Assembly (NCBI RefSeq): GCF_023276435.1
Contig: NZ_JALLPO010000001.1
Span: 341,601 to 405,600 of the forward strand
Origin: Sphaerisporangium perillae
Lineage (GTDB): Bacteria > Actinomycetota > Actinomycetes > Streptosporangiales > Streptosporangiaceae
DNA: 64,000 bases
Direction of reading: 5' to 3'
Shown here: piece after piece, positions 42,585-51,353 of the stretch
Layout: the number at the start of each line of letters is the position of its first letter
How positions within the stretch are numbered: position 1 is the stretch's first letter
Made by a program: the position numbers and the translations under genes
Notes under the pieces: model-generated
Databases searched by the model: none
What the model was told of the DNA's origin: nothing
The model's input: only the letters and a program-made list of their open reading frames with translations

Positions 42585-43958
42585 TCACAGGATCGGCTCG
42601 GCCTCGCCTACCGGCTGCCTGGTCCAGGCTTGGTGCTCGGACTCGCGGATCTTCTCCTCGGCGGTCTGCTCCACCCTGGCCATGGCGATCCGCAGGATCG
42701 GCGGGGCCATCAGTGAGGTCACGATCGCGACGAGCACCACGATGGTGTACGCCTCGACGCTGAGGATGCCCAGCCGCAGGCCGACCATGGCGACCACGAC
42801 CTCGATCACGCCGCGGGCGTTGAGCCCGGCGCCGAGCGCGAGCGCCTCCCATCTGCTGAGCCTGCTCAGCCGCGCCCCGGCGTAGGCACCGAGGAATTTG
42901 CCGATGATCGCGATGGCCAGTATGGCGAGCCCGGCGAACAGCACTTCGGGCTTGACCAGTGCGGTCAGGTCCATCCGCAGGCCGGCGGTGGCGAAGAAGA
43001 TCGGCGCGAACCCTGACAGCACGACCGTACGAAGCGGGGCGAGCTTGGACGGGTCGATCCTGCCCGCGCTGCCGATGAGGATGCCGCAGACGAACGCGCC
43101 GAAGACCGCCTCAAGGCCCAGGGCGTGGGTCCCTGCCGCGGAGAGAAGGATGAGCACGGCCGCGGTGGCGACGGTCGGTCCGGGTTCGTTCGCTTTATCG
43201 GTGAGCCGCAGCGCGCCCCTGACCAGCGGGCGGCCGAGCGTGAGCGCGAACACGGCGATGGCGACCAGGTAGGCGAACGAGGTCAGCACGGTGCCGGTGG
43301 ACACCGAGTTCACGGCCATCGCGCTCACGATCGACAGCATGAACCAGCCGAAGGCGTCGTCGATCATGCCGGCGGTCAGTGTGAGCTGGCCGATGTTGCG
43401 GTGCAGCAGCTTCATGTCCATGAGGGTCTTGGCGATGACCGGGATCGCGCTGACGCACATCGCCACGCCCAGGAACAGCGCGAAGACGGTGGTGTCGGTG
43501 CCATCCGGGATCAACGTCTTGGGCAGCAGGAAGCCGGCGCCGATGCCGAAGCCGAGCGGGACGATGAGGCCACCGATGCTGACCCCGGCGGCCGTGGCGC
43601 CGCGACGGCGGACCAGGCCCATGTCCATGTGGATGCCGGTGAGGCCGACCAGCAGCAGCACGCCGATCTGACCGATGGCGTCGAGCAGGTGGAACTGCTC
43701 GGGGTTGGCAGGGAACAACCAGCCCTGCACGTCCGGTGCGACGTGCGCCAGGAAGGAGGGGCCGAGGACCACGCCGACGAACAGCTCGCCGACGACGGCG
43801 GGCATGCCGAACCGGGTGGCGAGTCGGCCGAGGGCCAGTGCCAGCAGGAGCAGCAGACCGACCTGGAGCAGGAAGACAAGCAGACTGTGGGCAGCGATCG
43901 GCGCTACGGGAGCACCCAGCGAGACGAGCATCATCCCCCTTAAGGGTAAGTAATTCAT
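42585..43958 (-). CDS. CPA2-family cation/proton antiporter
   Basis: Membrane antiporter of up to 457 residues with about 12-13 segments. GELFVGVVLGPSFLA and GQIGVLLLVGLTGIHMDM are typical N-terminal repeats; GLNARGVIEVVVAMVGLRLGIL is the conserved C-terminal helix. Related to MibN-like antiporters in antibiotic clusters and paralogous to the one at 51957. The first ATG is followed by two rare TTA codons (codons 4 and 6) and has no ribosome site; the ATG pair at codons 9-10 is preceded by AAGGGGG, so translation may begin there. Membership in the peptide cluster is possible but not shown. Confidence 0.85.
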   Translation of the reverse strand: MNYLPLRGMMLVSLGAPVAPIAAHSLLVFLLQVGLLLLLALALGRLATRFGMPAVVGELFVGVVLGPSFLAHVAPDVQGWLFPANPEQFHLLDAIGQIGVLLLVGLTGIHMDMGLVRRRGATAAGVSIGGLIVPLGFGIGAGFLLPKTLIPDGTDTTVFALFLGVAMCVSAIPVIAKTLMDMKLLHRNIGQLTLTAGMIDDAFGWFMLSIVSAMAVNSVSTGTVLTSFAYLVAIAVFALTLGRPLVRGALRLTDKANEPGPTVATAAVLILLSAAGTHALGLEAVFGAFVCGILIGSAGRIDPSKLAPLRTVVLSGFAPIFFATAGLRMDLTALVKPEVLFAGLAILAIAIIGKFLGAYAGARLSRLSRWEALALGAGLNARGVIEVVVAMVGLRLGILSVEAYTIVVLVAIVTSLMAPPILRIAMARVEQTAEEKIRESEHQAWTRQPVGEAEPIL

Positions 43959-44372
43959 AAAAAATCTACCGTTGGCCGCTTGGAGTCAACTTGTAGATGA
44001 GTCGCAGCGGTGAGGTCGTTCAGTACGCCCACGGTGTCCGGCAAGCCGCGGGGAAGCGGGGATGCGGCGGAGAACGCGCGTCGCGGACGAAAACGATGCG
44101 GATGAGCACGCGCGGTGACCCGCGCGGCTCCGGCCACGTGCAGGTGGAGGCACCGTGGAGCCGGCACGGATGGTCACTGGATGCGCGCGTGGTCAACGCC
44201 GGCCTCCTTGCGGGTGGAGGCGAAACAGTGGTCATAACGAAATGAAAACCGGCTCCTATAGATTCCGGATCCGAGAGATCGAAGGCGGCGGGCCGGCCCG
44301 GTGAGGGCGACGGAGACTTCACCGTCGCAATTTCGCCGGCCGGCGCGGGTCCGGAGTACGAGGAGGCCTCAC
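43959..44372. other. Non-coding gap at the left border of the peptide cluster
   Basis: About 410 bases between divergent antiporter and methyltransferase genes. No frame here looks coding. The part near 44240-44265 (TATAGATTCC and AATGAAAACCGG) is relatively AT-rich and probably contains the methyltransferase promoter. Confidence 0.5.
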
Positions 44373-45113
44373 TTGAACGGAACATCTGTCGAAAGCCTGG
44401 AAGGCTCGGGTGCGGACGCGTCCGAGCTGAATCTCGGCTTCGTCATCGACCTCTATCGGAAATACGCCGAGGACCTGCGGACCGTACGCGGCGAGCAGCA
44501 GAAACTCCGCGCCGCGAATCCGGACGCCGCCACGAAGCTGGACGATCTCGAGGCGGAGATCACCTATCTGATGGTGCGCGAGCACCGTCCCGAAGTGGTG
44601 GTGGAGATCGGCTCGCTCGACGGCTGGTCGACCACCTGGCTGCTGCGCGCTCTGCGGGACAACGGGACCGGGCACCTGTACACCTACGACCTGGTCGACA
44701 ACGCCCGGAACAACGTGCCGGAGGAGCTCGCCGCCGATCGCTGGACGTTCGTGCACGGCGACGCGCGCGAGAAGCTCGCCGGCCACGACCACGAGATCGA
44801 CTATCTGTTCGTCGACGCCGCGCACACGAGGAACTTCGCGCGCTGGTACGTGAACGAGCTGTTCCCCACCGTCCCGCCCGGCGTGCCCGTCAGCGTGCAC
44901 GACGTCTTCCACACCCGGCGGCCATGGCCGTTCAGCGAGGGCCGGGTCGTGCTCTCGTGGCTGGCCGACCGCGGCATCGAGTACTTCACCGCCTCACGCG
45001 CCGCGGCCCCGCAGGTCAACCAGAGCCTGTTCGCGCTGAAGGAGACCCTCGACCTCAGCGAGGCGGTGCACTCGGGCCGCAACGACCCGATGCTGTGCTT
45101 CTACATGAATTGA
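44373..45113 (+). CDS. Class I SAM-dependent methyltransferase (Methyltransf_24 / CmcI-like)
   Basis: Methyltransferase of 246 residues. PEVVVEIGSLDGWSTTWLLRAL is motif I for S-adenosylmethionine, YTYDLV the acidic residue after strand 2, and IDYLFVDAAHTRNFARWYV the post-motif with a metal-type Asp. CmcI- and catechol-O-methyltransferase-like members methylate hydroxyl groups in secondary metabolites. A TTG start is used: it has AGGAGG six bases upstream, and the ATG-less frame before it is not protein-like. Probable tailoring enzyme of the cluster; stands apart from the other genes behind a stem-loop. Confidence 0.8.
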   Translation: MNGTSVESLEGSGADASELNLGFVIDLYRKYAEDLRTVRGEQQKLRAANPDAATKLDDLEAEITYLMVREHRPEVVVEIGSLDGWSTTWLLRALRDNGTGHLYTYDLVDNARNNVPEELAADRWTFVHGDAREKLAGHDHEIDYLFVDAAHTRNFARWYVNELFPTVPPGVPVSVHDVFHTRRPWPFSEGRVVLSWLADRGIEYFTASRAAAPQVNQSLFALKETLDLSEAVHSGRNDPMLCFYMN

Positions 45114-45180
45114 CTTCCTCTCCCACCTGAGGGCGGGGGATTCTCGCCCTCACGGGGGAGGTTTCCTGCTTCACGCGCGG
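45111..45180. mobile_element. IS200/IS605-end-like stem-loop remnant, also a likely terminator
   Basis: Starting at the methyltransferase stop codon, the sequence TTGACTTCCTCTCCCACC is followed by the hairpin TGAGGGCG-loop-CGCCCTCA and then GGGGGAGGTTTCCTGCTTCA. The GACTTCCTC...GCGGGGGATTC pattern with flanking G/C runs resembles the subterminal hairpins at the ends of IS200/IS605 and TnpB-type elements in actinomycetes. No transposase or tnpB is present, so this would be a solo end or a short non-autonomous copy. Its hairpin may serve as terminator for both flanking genes. Confidence 0.4.
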
Positions 45181-45189
45181 AGGCCTCAG

Positions 45190-46161
45190 TCAGACCCATC
45201 CCCGCCGGGTGGCCTCGGTGCCGGCCTGGAAGCGGCTGACCGCGTTGAGCCGCTCGGTCAGGGCGTTCATCATGCGCTGGACGCTCCGCAGCGAGATCGC
45301 GAGGCTCCGGGCCGCCGACTCGTCGGTGTGGCCGTCGGCGAGGAGCCGCAGGAGACTGTGCTCCTGCGGCGTGAGGCCGTGCTCGTTGCGCGAGGGCGGC
45401 TCGGTGATGGGGGTGCCCGTCGACCACACCTGTTCGAACAGGGCGTACAGGCCGGTGACCACTCCCCGGCTGTGCATCTCGAGGGCGCCCAGAGTGGGAT
45501 CGATGGGGTCGAGGGGGACCAGCGCGATCTCGCGGTCGACGATGACCAGCCGCATGGGCAGGTTCGGGACCGTCCGGCACTCCTCTCCGAGGGCCACCAT
45601 CGAGCGGGCGTAGGACAGGGTGACCGGGTCGTTCCGGATGCTGTCCAGGTACACCGTGCGGATCTTCACCCCTCGGGCGAGCGCGACCTGGTTGAGCGGC
45701 TTCTCCGACTCGATGGTGCTTGGATTCTGCGCGCCGCCGGGGCTCAGTGACACGCATTCGATCTGGGCGCTGTGGGACAGCTCGGTGAGCCGGTCGCGCA
45801 CCGAGTCGAGCCCGGTGAGCCGGCGGCCCTCCTCGTGCTGCTCCTGCTCGGCGTACGCCGCCGCTATCGAGGCGATCGAGGCGCGGGCTCCCTCGAGTTG
45901 CTGCTGGCGGGTGCCGAGTTCGGCCTCGACCCGGGCCAGCAGCGCCGTCAGGCCCGCCTGCGGGCGCACGGCCCGCACAGTGTCCTCGTCGATGGTGGAG
46001 CGGACCAGCGCGAGGTCGATGAGGGTGTTGAGGGCCTCGCGGACGTCGTCGTTCGTCAAGTCCAGGTGCGCGGCGATGTCGGCCACGCCGAACTCCGGGT
46101 GGCTCAACATGGTGCGGTAGATCGCTTCGTCCCGTACGGATAGCCCCAGCGCACTCAGCAC
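45190..46161 (-). CDS. LuxR-type regulator with TrmB-like N-terminal domain
   Basis: Regulator of 323 residues. The first ~75 residues form a TrmB-like winged helix (YRTMLSHPEFGVADIAAHLDLTNDDVREALNTL), the middle part a PLD-like sensor region common in this actinomycete family, and the C-terminus a LuxR helix-turn-helix (LTPQEHSLLRLLADGHTDESAARSLAISLRSVQRMM, quoted in key parts). Such TrmB-LuxR proteins are frequent in peptide and lantibiotic clusters. GTG start with GGGAGG upstream. Divergent from the small-protein/SARP operon across 518 bases; likely cluster regulator. Confidence 0.82.
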   Translation of the reverse strand: MLSALGLSVRDEAIYRTMLSHPEFGVADIAAHLDLTNDDVREALNTLIDLALVRSTIDEDTVRAVRPQAGLTALLARVEAELGTRQQQLEGARASIASIAAAYAEQEQHEEGRRLTGLDSVRDRLTELSHSAQIECVSLSPGGAQNPSTIESEKPLNQVALARGVKIRTVYLDSIRNDPVTLSYARSMVALGEECRTVPNLPMRLVIVDREIALVPLDPIDPTLGALEMHSRGVVTGLYALFEQVWSTGTPITEPPSRNEHGLTPQEHSLLRLLADGHTDESAARSLAISLRSVQRMMNALTERLNAVSRFQAGTEATRRGWV

Positions 46162-46679
46162 TGATACCTCCCTGCACAGTGAAACCGGCGCCTCCTGCGC
46201 CTTTCAATGACCCACTGTTAACCCGGGAGATGGTGGCGGTTAGTTCAATTTTAAAATGCAATGCAGATCGCGCAGGGTGACTATCGTTGACAGGTGGTAA
46301 CGCTGCGCATGACAGTATCTATTGCTGCTGGTTCACCCCGTAGATCTTCCTTCCATCCCCGGTCCGCCAATATAGATCATGTCACCATTGTCTAGCAAGG
46401 TCAGCCGAAATCCCCTCCTCGCTTACGGTGCGTAGTTCCTCTTGTGAAGGCGTGCTCAGGAGCACGTCGTCGGCGCGTCGACCTTGGAGGCCGGGACTAC
46501 AGGCCGCTATCACGCAGCGCTCCGGCGCGGTTGGCGGAAGGCCGCCAGGCGGCCTCGCGCCAAGGCGAAACCGATGACAGCACGGGGCTTGCGAAGCATT
46601 CTTGTTTCAGCCGCCCGGGAATGTAGTGCGCAAGGGGTGGGCGGTCGAAGAGTCCTACACGAAGGAGAGTGTAAGAAGC
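46162..46679. promoter_or_regulatory. Regulatory gap between LuxR and the small-protein/SARP operon
   Basis: A 518-base gap without a credible gene. At 46288 and 46310 the hexamer TGACAG occurs twice, 22 bases apart, i.e. two 11-base periods, the spacing used in SARP binding sites (7-base units with 4-base gaps), followed at once by a -10-like TATCTA. It is rich in AT between 46235 and 46390 compared with the surroundings. Promoters for both directions must lie here. Confidence 0.4.
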
Positions 46680-46928
46680 ATGACTAACCTCGTGAAGATC
46701 GGCAAGCGCCTCGTTTCTGTCGTAATTGTTCCGTTTGCACTTTTCGGAGTCGTCGTATTCTGTGTCAACCAAGACGTCTCCGGCCCGGACAAGGGCTTCG
46801 GATGGGGCGAGCAGCTGGCCTTCGTGCTCGACGAAAGCGGATTCGGGTGGGGCGACATTCCGGCGAGCGTCCAGGCTGACAGCCGTGGCTGGGGGGGCGC
46901 ACCGCCTTCCTCGTCGACGAGCGTCTGA
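46680..46928 (+). CDS. Small membrane-leader protein with three GFGWG-type repeats
   Basis: Protein of 82 residues, family not recognised. Residues 11-28 (LVSVVIVPFALFGVVVFC) form one hydrophobic segment or an uncleaved signal. After it come three similar units around D-K-GFGWG-E (Trp42), E-S-GFGWG-D (Trp57) and D-S-RGWG-G (Trp71), a period of 14-15 residues, and a Ser/Pro-rich tail. A GGAGAG stands before the ATG. The stop overlaps the next start by one base. It could be an exported signal or structural peptide, or a precursor peptide whose Trp residues are modified; a Trp halogenase is in the cluster but no RiPP maturase or protease is visible. Confidence 0.7.
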   Translation: MTNLVKIGKRLVSVVIVPFALFGVVVFCVNQDVSGPDKGFGWGEQLAFVLDESGFGWGDIPASVQADSRGWGGAPPSSSTSV

Positions 46929-47179
46929 TGCGGATGTCTACTCTGCGGGTCGCACCGCTGGTCTCGTGCGATGCGGAGATGTGGCGTGAGCTGGTGCGGC
47001 GCAACGCCGACAGCGGGGCCGGTCTCGAACACATCCAGGTTCGAGCCGGCCCGCAGGGGCTGGACATCTTCGCCTTTTTCCGGGTGGCCACGGCCGAGGA
47101 GGCCGACGCCCGTCTCAGACGACTGGTCGAGACCACGATCGCCAGCACACCCGAGCTCCAGTTCTGGAGAATCGTCTAA
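46928..47179 (+). CDS. Small hypothetical protein coupled to the GFGWG protein
   Basis: Protein of 83 residues (81 if translation begins at the second ATG), no recognised family. The predicted fold is alpha/beta, with HIQVRAGPQGLDIFAFFRVA and a helix rich in Arg/Glu (EEADARLRRLVETTIA); no membrane segment. The TGATG junction with the repeat protein means both are made together. It precedes the SARP gene by 24 bases. Small ferredoxin-like proteins of this kind next to SARP genes may modulate the regulator; this is only inference. Confidence 0.7.
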   Translation: MRMSTLRVAPLVSCDAEMWRELVRRNADSGAGLEHIQVRAGPQGLDIFAFFRVATAEEADARLRRLVETTIASTPELQFWRIV

Positions 47180-47203
47180 TTCACGAACTTTGAAGGTGGT
47201 CTC

Positions 47204-49078
47204 GTGAGTGAGCTGTCCGAAACCTCTCTTCCGTCACTCGGCTTTCGTTATCTCGGTCCACTGGAGGTGCAGGCGGACGGCCGGCGCCTGCGGATAGGCA
47301 GCCCTCGCCAGCGCGTCGTACTGGCCATGTTGTTGCTGGCGTCCGACTGCGTGGTCTCCGTGGACCACCTCGTCGACGCCGTCTGGGGCGGCTCCCCGCC
47401 CGCGACCGGGCGGACACAGGTGGCCATCTGCATCGCCGCCCTGCGCAAGATGTTCGCCGCCGCCGGCTATCACGACGTGATAGCCACCGTCTCTCCCGGC
47501 TACAAGCTGGTGTCGGACGGTTGCGGCATCGACGGCGTGCAGTTCTCGCGGCTGGTGGACGAGGGACAGACGGCCCTGCAACAGGGGCGCACCGCCGAGG
47601 CCAGCGCGAAGCTGGACCAGGCGTTGAAACTCTGGTGGGGCCCCGCGCTCGCCGGCGTCCCGAGCGCGGTCGTCGAGGGAAAGGCGATCAGGCTCGAGGA
47701 GACGCGCCTGGCCGTCTACGAGGAGTCCCTCGCGCTCAAGCTGGAACTACGGCAGCACACCGACCTGGTTCCCGAGCTGGCGGCCCTGGTCAGGGAGCAC
47801 CCGCTCCGGGAGCGCGCGCGTGCGCTGCTGATGCTGGCGCAATATCGTGCCGGTCGGCGCAGCGAGGCGCTGGAGATATTCAACGAGGGCCGCCGCCGTC
47901 TCGTCGAGGACCTCGGGCTTGAGCCGGGGCCCATCCTGCGCGACATGCAGACGGCGATCTTCCGCGACGATCCCAAGCTCGCCTCCGCCAAGCCCGTCCC
48001 CTCCGTGTGGACCAGGGTCGTGCCCGCGCAGCTCCCGCCCACGGCGCCCCTGTTCACCGGCAGGCAGACCGAGCTGACGGCGCTCGACCGGCTGCTCGAC
48101 CAGCGGGCCCGCGGCGGCTCGCTGCCCGTGGGAGTGCTCACCGGCCAGGTGGGCGTCGGCAAGACGGCGCTGGCGGTGCACTGGGCGCGCGGCGCCGCCG
48201 ACCACTTCCCCGACGGCCAGCTGTTCGCCGACCTCCGGGGGTGGGACCCCGACCATCCTGCCGCCGAGGCGACGGCCGTGCTCAGCGGGTTCCTGCACGC
48301 CCTCGGCGTGCCGCTCGCCGAGATCCCGGTCCGGCTCGACGAGCAGACCTCGCTGTACAACAGCCTGGTGGACGGCCGCAGGGTGCTGGTCGTGATCGAC
48401 AACGTCCAGAACGCCGCCCAGGCGCGCCCGCTGATGCCGGGCAGCGGAACATGCTGCGTGCTGATGACCGGCCGCACGTTGCCCGACTCGCACGGCAGCG
48501 TACGGCTGCACCTCAAGCCGTTCAGGACGGACGAGTCGTCGGCCCTGCTGCGCGGCATCATCGGCGAGGAACGCACGCGCGACGATCCGGAGTCGCTGGA
48601 GCGGCTGGGCGAGCTCTGCGACGGGATGCCGCTGGCCCTCTGGAGCGCCGCACTACGGCTGGCCGCCAGGACCCACTGGACGGTGAAGGACCTGCTGTCC
48701 AGGCTGGAGGACCCCGACCGGCGGCTGAACGAGATCAGCCATGGCATCTGGGACGTCCGGGCCCAGATCGGCGCGAGCTACCGCTACCTGCCGCCTCGGG
48801 CGGCTCTGGTGCTGCGCCGCCTGGGGTCGCTCGGCAGCTGCGATGTCACACCGCGGATGACGGCCACGCTGCTGGACTGCGGGCCGGCCGAGGCCGAGGA
48901 CCTGATGGAACAGCTCCACGAGGCCGGCTTCCTGGAGGTGGCCGCGCGAGGCCAGGACGGATACCGCCGGTACCGGCTGCCGGGCCTGTTCGCGCAGTAT
49001 GCCCGGGAGAGGGGCCGTACGGAGGACGTGGGGGACGGCGTGAAGAGCCTGGCCCTGGTCCGCGCCCAGTTCGCCTGA
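47204..49078 (+). CDS. AfsR/SARP-family transcriptional regulator with NB-ARC ATPase
   Basis: Cluster-type activator of 624 residues. The OmpR-like DNA-binding domain fills residues 1-100 (LLASDCVVSVDHLVDAVWGG), the bacterial transcriptional activator (BTAD) domain runs to ~255, and an NB-ARC ATPase follows with Walker A VGVLTGQVGVGKTALAVHWA and RVLVVIDNVQNAAQ. Full AfsR proteins carry an additional TPR region which is absent here, so it is a medium-size SARP. GTG start with GAAGGTGG. It is the third gene of the small-protein operon and probably drives the biosynthetic operons. Confidence 0.9.
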   Translation: MSELSETSLPSLGFRYLGPLEVQADGRRLRIGSPRQRVVLAMLLLASDCVVSVDHLVDAVWGGSPPATGRTQVAICIAALRKMFAAAGYHDVIATVSPGYKLVSDGCGIDGVQFSRLVDEGQTALQQGRTAEASAKLDQALKLWWGPALAGVPSAVVEGKAIRLEETRLAVYEESLALKLELRQHTDLVPELAALVREHPLRERARALLMLAQYRAGRRSEALEIFNEGRRRLVEDLGLEPGPILRDMQTAIFRDDPKLASAKPVPSVWTRVVPAQLPPTAPLFTGRQTELTALDRLLDQRARGGSLPVGVLTGQVGVGKTALAVHWARGAADHFPDGQLFADLRGWDPDHPAAEATAVLSGFLHALGVPLAEIPVRLDEQTSLYNSLVDGRRVLVVIDNVQNAAQARPLMPGSGTCCVLMTGRTLPDSHGSVRLHLKPFRTDESSALLRGIIGEERTRDDPESLERLGELCDGMPLALWSAALRLAARTHWTVKDLLSRLEDPDRRLNEISHGIWDVRAQIGASYRYLPPRAALVLRRLGSLGSCDVTPRMTATLLDCGPAEAEDLMEQLHEAGFLEVAARGQDGYRRYRLPGLFAQYARERGRTEDVGDGVKSLALVRAQFA

Positions 49079-49196
49079 GCCTTCGGCGGCCGGCACGCCG
49101 GGGCCGGTCCGCGGAGTCCCGAGGAACATCTTCGGAGGTCGGCAGTCTCGGTAGGTCCTGAAGTCTCGGGGAACTCGCGGAGCTCAAGGAAAGGAA

Positions 49197-49225
49197 GGGC
49201 TGGGCGCGACGGCCGCGCCCAGCCC
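49197..49225. terminator. Bidirectional terminator between SARP and MbtH genes
   Basis: Perfect 12-base arms GGGCTGGGCGCG and CGCGCCCAGCCC with loop ACGGC, placed between two convergent transcripts. Confidence 0.8.
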
Positions 49226-49237
49226 TCCCGCGGTCCG

Positions 49238-49459
49238 CTAGGCGTTGGCCTTCTCCATCAGCCGGATCAGGCTGTTCGGTCGCATGTCGGTCCAGTTGGC
49301 CTCGATGTAGTCCAGGCAGGCCTGCCTGCCGTCCTCGCCGAACACGCTGTTCCAGCCGGCCGGGATCTCTATGAAGGACGGCCACAGGGAGTGCTGCCCT
49401 TCATCGTTGATCAGGACGAGGTAGGTGCCGTCGTTGTTCTCGAAGGGATTGGTCGTCAT
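49238..49459 (-). CDS. MbtH-family NRPS accessory protein
   Basis: Protein of 73 residues with the full MbtH signature: [21 protein letters not shown] and the closing [10 protein letters not shown], with the three conserved Trp. MbtH proteins bind and activate adenylation domains. It is the last gene of the two-gene operon with the cysteine-synthase-like gene and should serve the A domain at 56575 and others beyond the window. Confidence 0.96.
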   Translation of the reverse strand: MTTNPFENNDGTYLVLINDEGQHSLWPSFIEIPAGWNSVFGEDGRQACLDYIEANWTDMRPNSLIRLMEKANA

Positions 49460-49469
49460 GGTCGTCTCC

Positions 49470-50489
49470 TCAGGTGCTGGGCGTGGGTGGCGCCTGGACG
49501 TCGTGGGCGATCTCGCGGAGGTCCCAGCAGGGCGGCCCCCACTCCTCGCCGCTGTAGTGGTCGTGCAGCCAGGTCTCGGAGTAGATGGAGTCGAGGTAGC
49601 GTTCCCCCAGGTCGGGGGCTATGGTCAGCGCGGTCCGCTCCTCGTCGCGCGGGTTGGCGGACAGCCACCGCAGCGCGCCGCTGACCACCGTGCCCGTCGA
49701 CCCTCCGAAGAGGAACCCGTTGCTGGCCATGCGGTGGCAGGCCTGGATGGTGTCCGCCTCGCTCACGTGCACGACATCGTCCACGTAGGACTCGTCGAGC
49801 AGGGGAGGGCGCAGGCTGGTGCCCACCCCCGGGATCATCCTCGGAGTCGCGGGGCCGCCGAAGGTGACCGAGCCGACGGCGTCGACCGCCACCACGGTCA
49901 CCTTGGGGGAGTGCTCGCGGAAGTAGCGCGCGCATCCCATGAGGGTCCCGGTGGTACCCGTGCCGACGAACAGCACGTCGAGGTCGGGGAAGGCCGCGGC
50001 GATGGCCGGCGCGGTACGCCGGTAGTGGGCCATCCAGTTGCTGGGGTTGTCGTACTGGTTGAGCCATACGTAACGGTCGTCCTCGGCGCAGAGGCTCTTG
50101 ACGTAGTCGATGCGGGCACCGAGAAGGCCGCTGACGGGGTCAGGGGTGGTGATCACATGTACCCGCGTGCCGTACAGCTCCATCATGCTTCGCACGGTGG
50201 GGTTGCAGCGGGCATCGGTCACGCACACGAACCCGTAACCCCTGCTGGCCGCGATGATGCTCAGGGCCAGGCCGAGGTTCCCCGACGAGGACTCCACAAG
50301 CGTCGAGCCCGGCAGGAGCCGCCCGCTCTCTTCGGCGGCCATGACCATCTCGGCCGCCGCCTTCATCTTGATGGAACCGCCGAAATTGAATCCTTCGTAC
50401 TTGAGATAGAGGCATTGCCCGAAGGTGGGCCGCAGATCGACGTAGACGTCTTCTGCGTTGTACTGGAGTGGATCGCTGATCACCGGCAC
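49470..50489 (-). CDS. Cysteine-synthase-like PLP enzyme, SbnA-type (copy 1)
   Basis: Fold-type II PLP enzyme of 339 residues. The Schiff-base Lys is in [15 protein letters not shown], the substrate loop in [17 protein letters not shown] and the phosphate site in [12 protein letters not shown]. It resembles SbnA-like enzymes that replace the phosphate of O-phosphoserine or a similar group by an amine nucleophile on the way to diaminopropionate. A second, different copy at 62413 is in the threonine-kinase operon. Substrate of this copy unknown; a second diamino acid or a beta-substituted amino acid is possible. GTG start close to an AT-rich promoter, no clear ribosome site. Confidence 0.82.
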   Translation of the reverse strand: MPVISDPLQYNAEDVYVDLRPTFGQCLYLKYEGFNFGGSIKMKAAAEMVMAAEESGRLLPGSTLVESSSGNLGLALSIIAASRGYGFVCVTDARCNPTVRSMMELYGTRVHVITTPDPVSGLLGARIDYVKSLCAEDDRYVWLNQYDNPSNWMAHYRRTAPAIAAAFPDLDVLFVGTGTTGTLMGCARYFREHSPKVTVVAVDAVGSVTFGGPATPRMIPGVGTSLRPPLLDESYVDDVVHVSEADTIQACHRMASNGFLFGGSTGTVVSGALRWLSANPRDEERTALTIAPDLGERYLDSIYSETWLHDHYSGEEWGPPCWDLREIAHDVQAPPTPST

Positions 50490-50605
50490 GATAAAAGGCT
50501 ATACGGCCTCGATTTCTTGTGGTTATCAAAGCCTTTTCACCGCGCAGCGGAAACGTCGTCCCCGCTGCTAGCATTTCAATGGAAAAATGACCAGAGGAGG
50601 GCTCG
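50490..50605. promoter_or_regulatory. Divergent promoter with cluster-shared motif
   Basis: AT-rich 116-base gap between the cysteine-synthase-like and thioesterase genes. It has GATAAAAG (50490-50497) and TTTTCACCG (50534-50542). The same two words in inverse orientation, CTTTTATC and CGGTGAAAA, occur in the divergent gap 59935-60059, which suggests a shared regulator. Confidence 0.4.
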
Positions 50606-51349
50606 ATGGCCACGACCAGTCAGCGGTGGATTTCCTGGCGTCAGCAGAATCCGGCGGCCCCGGTCCGCCTTTACTGCCTACCGTACGCCGGCGGCGGGAC
50701 CCGGATGTTCGATTCCTGGGCCGATGCGCTCGGCCCCGGCGTCGAGGTGTGCCCCGTGGTGCTGCCCGGCAGGGAGGACCGCATCGGCGAGGAGCCCGTG
50801 GCGCGGCTGGAGGAGCTGCTCCCCATGCTCATCGACGGTCTCGCGCCGACCATGACCAAGCCGTTCGCGCTGTACGGGCACAGCATGGGCGGGCTCATCG
50901 CCTTCGAGCTCGCGCTGCGGCTGTGCGAGAAGGGGAACGACCTCCCGCTGCACGTCTACCTGTCCGGTTGCGGCCCCGCGCCCATTCCCGAAGGGCGGCG
51001 CCATCACCTCCTGCCGGACGAGGACTTCATCGAGGAATTGCGGCGGATGAACGGCACGCCGCCGGAGTTCTTCGAGGACCGTGATCTGGTCGACCTGCTT
51101 CTTCCCACCATTCGCGCCGATTTCGAGCTGTCGGAGACCTCCGCGGCGCGGGAGGGGGCCCTGTTGCCGGTTCCCATCACCGCGTTCGCCGGCGAGCAGG
51201 ACCCGAGCGCGCCCGCGGACCAGGTGCGGGAATGGCGCGCGCACGCCGGCGCGGGTTTCGATTTCCACACCTACCGGGGCGACCATTTCTTCGTGCACGA
51301 CTGCCCGGAGATGCTCGGCGTCGTCCGGGAGACCCTGCCGAGGTCCTGA
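50606..51349 (+). CDS. Type II thioesterase
   Basis: Alpha/beta hydrolase of 247 residues. YCLPYAGGGTRMFDSWAD opens the fold, the nucleophile is in ALYGHSMGGLIAFELA, an Asp lies in FAGEQDPSAPADQV and the His in TYRGDHFFVHD. This is a stand-alone editing thioesterase of NRPS systems. Besides clearing misprimed carriers it could free the hydroxylated amino acid from the A-PCP-hydroxylase protein, as in nikkomycin-type systems. GAGGAGG precedes the ATG. Single-gene unit ending in a strong terminator. Confidence 0.92.
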   Translation: MATTSQRWISWRQQNPAAPVRLYCLPYAGGGTRMFDSWADALGPGVEVCPVVLPGREDRIGEEPVARLEELLPMLIDGLAPTMTKPFALYGHSMGGLIAFELALRLCEKGNDLPLHVYLSGCGPAPIPEGRRHHLLPDEDFIEELRRMNGTPPEFFEDRDLVDLLLPTIRADFELSETSAAREGALLPVPITAFAGEQDPSAPADQVREWRAHAGAGFDFHTYRGDHFFVHDCPEMLGVVRETLPRS

Positions 51350-51353
51350 CCGC

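Noticed and set aside
46444-46626. 60-residue frame in the regulatory gap
   Set aside because: No ribosome site, Arg-rich, no hydrophobic or repeat structure; the coupled small genes after it are far better candidates.
46680-46928. Lanthipeptide or lasso precursor
   Set aside because: No Cys-rich core, no LanB/LanM, B-protein or asparagine-synthetase-like gene is present; the RiPP idea is kept only as an open option.
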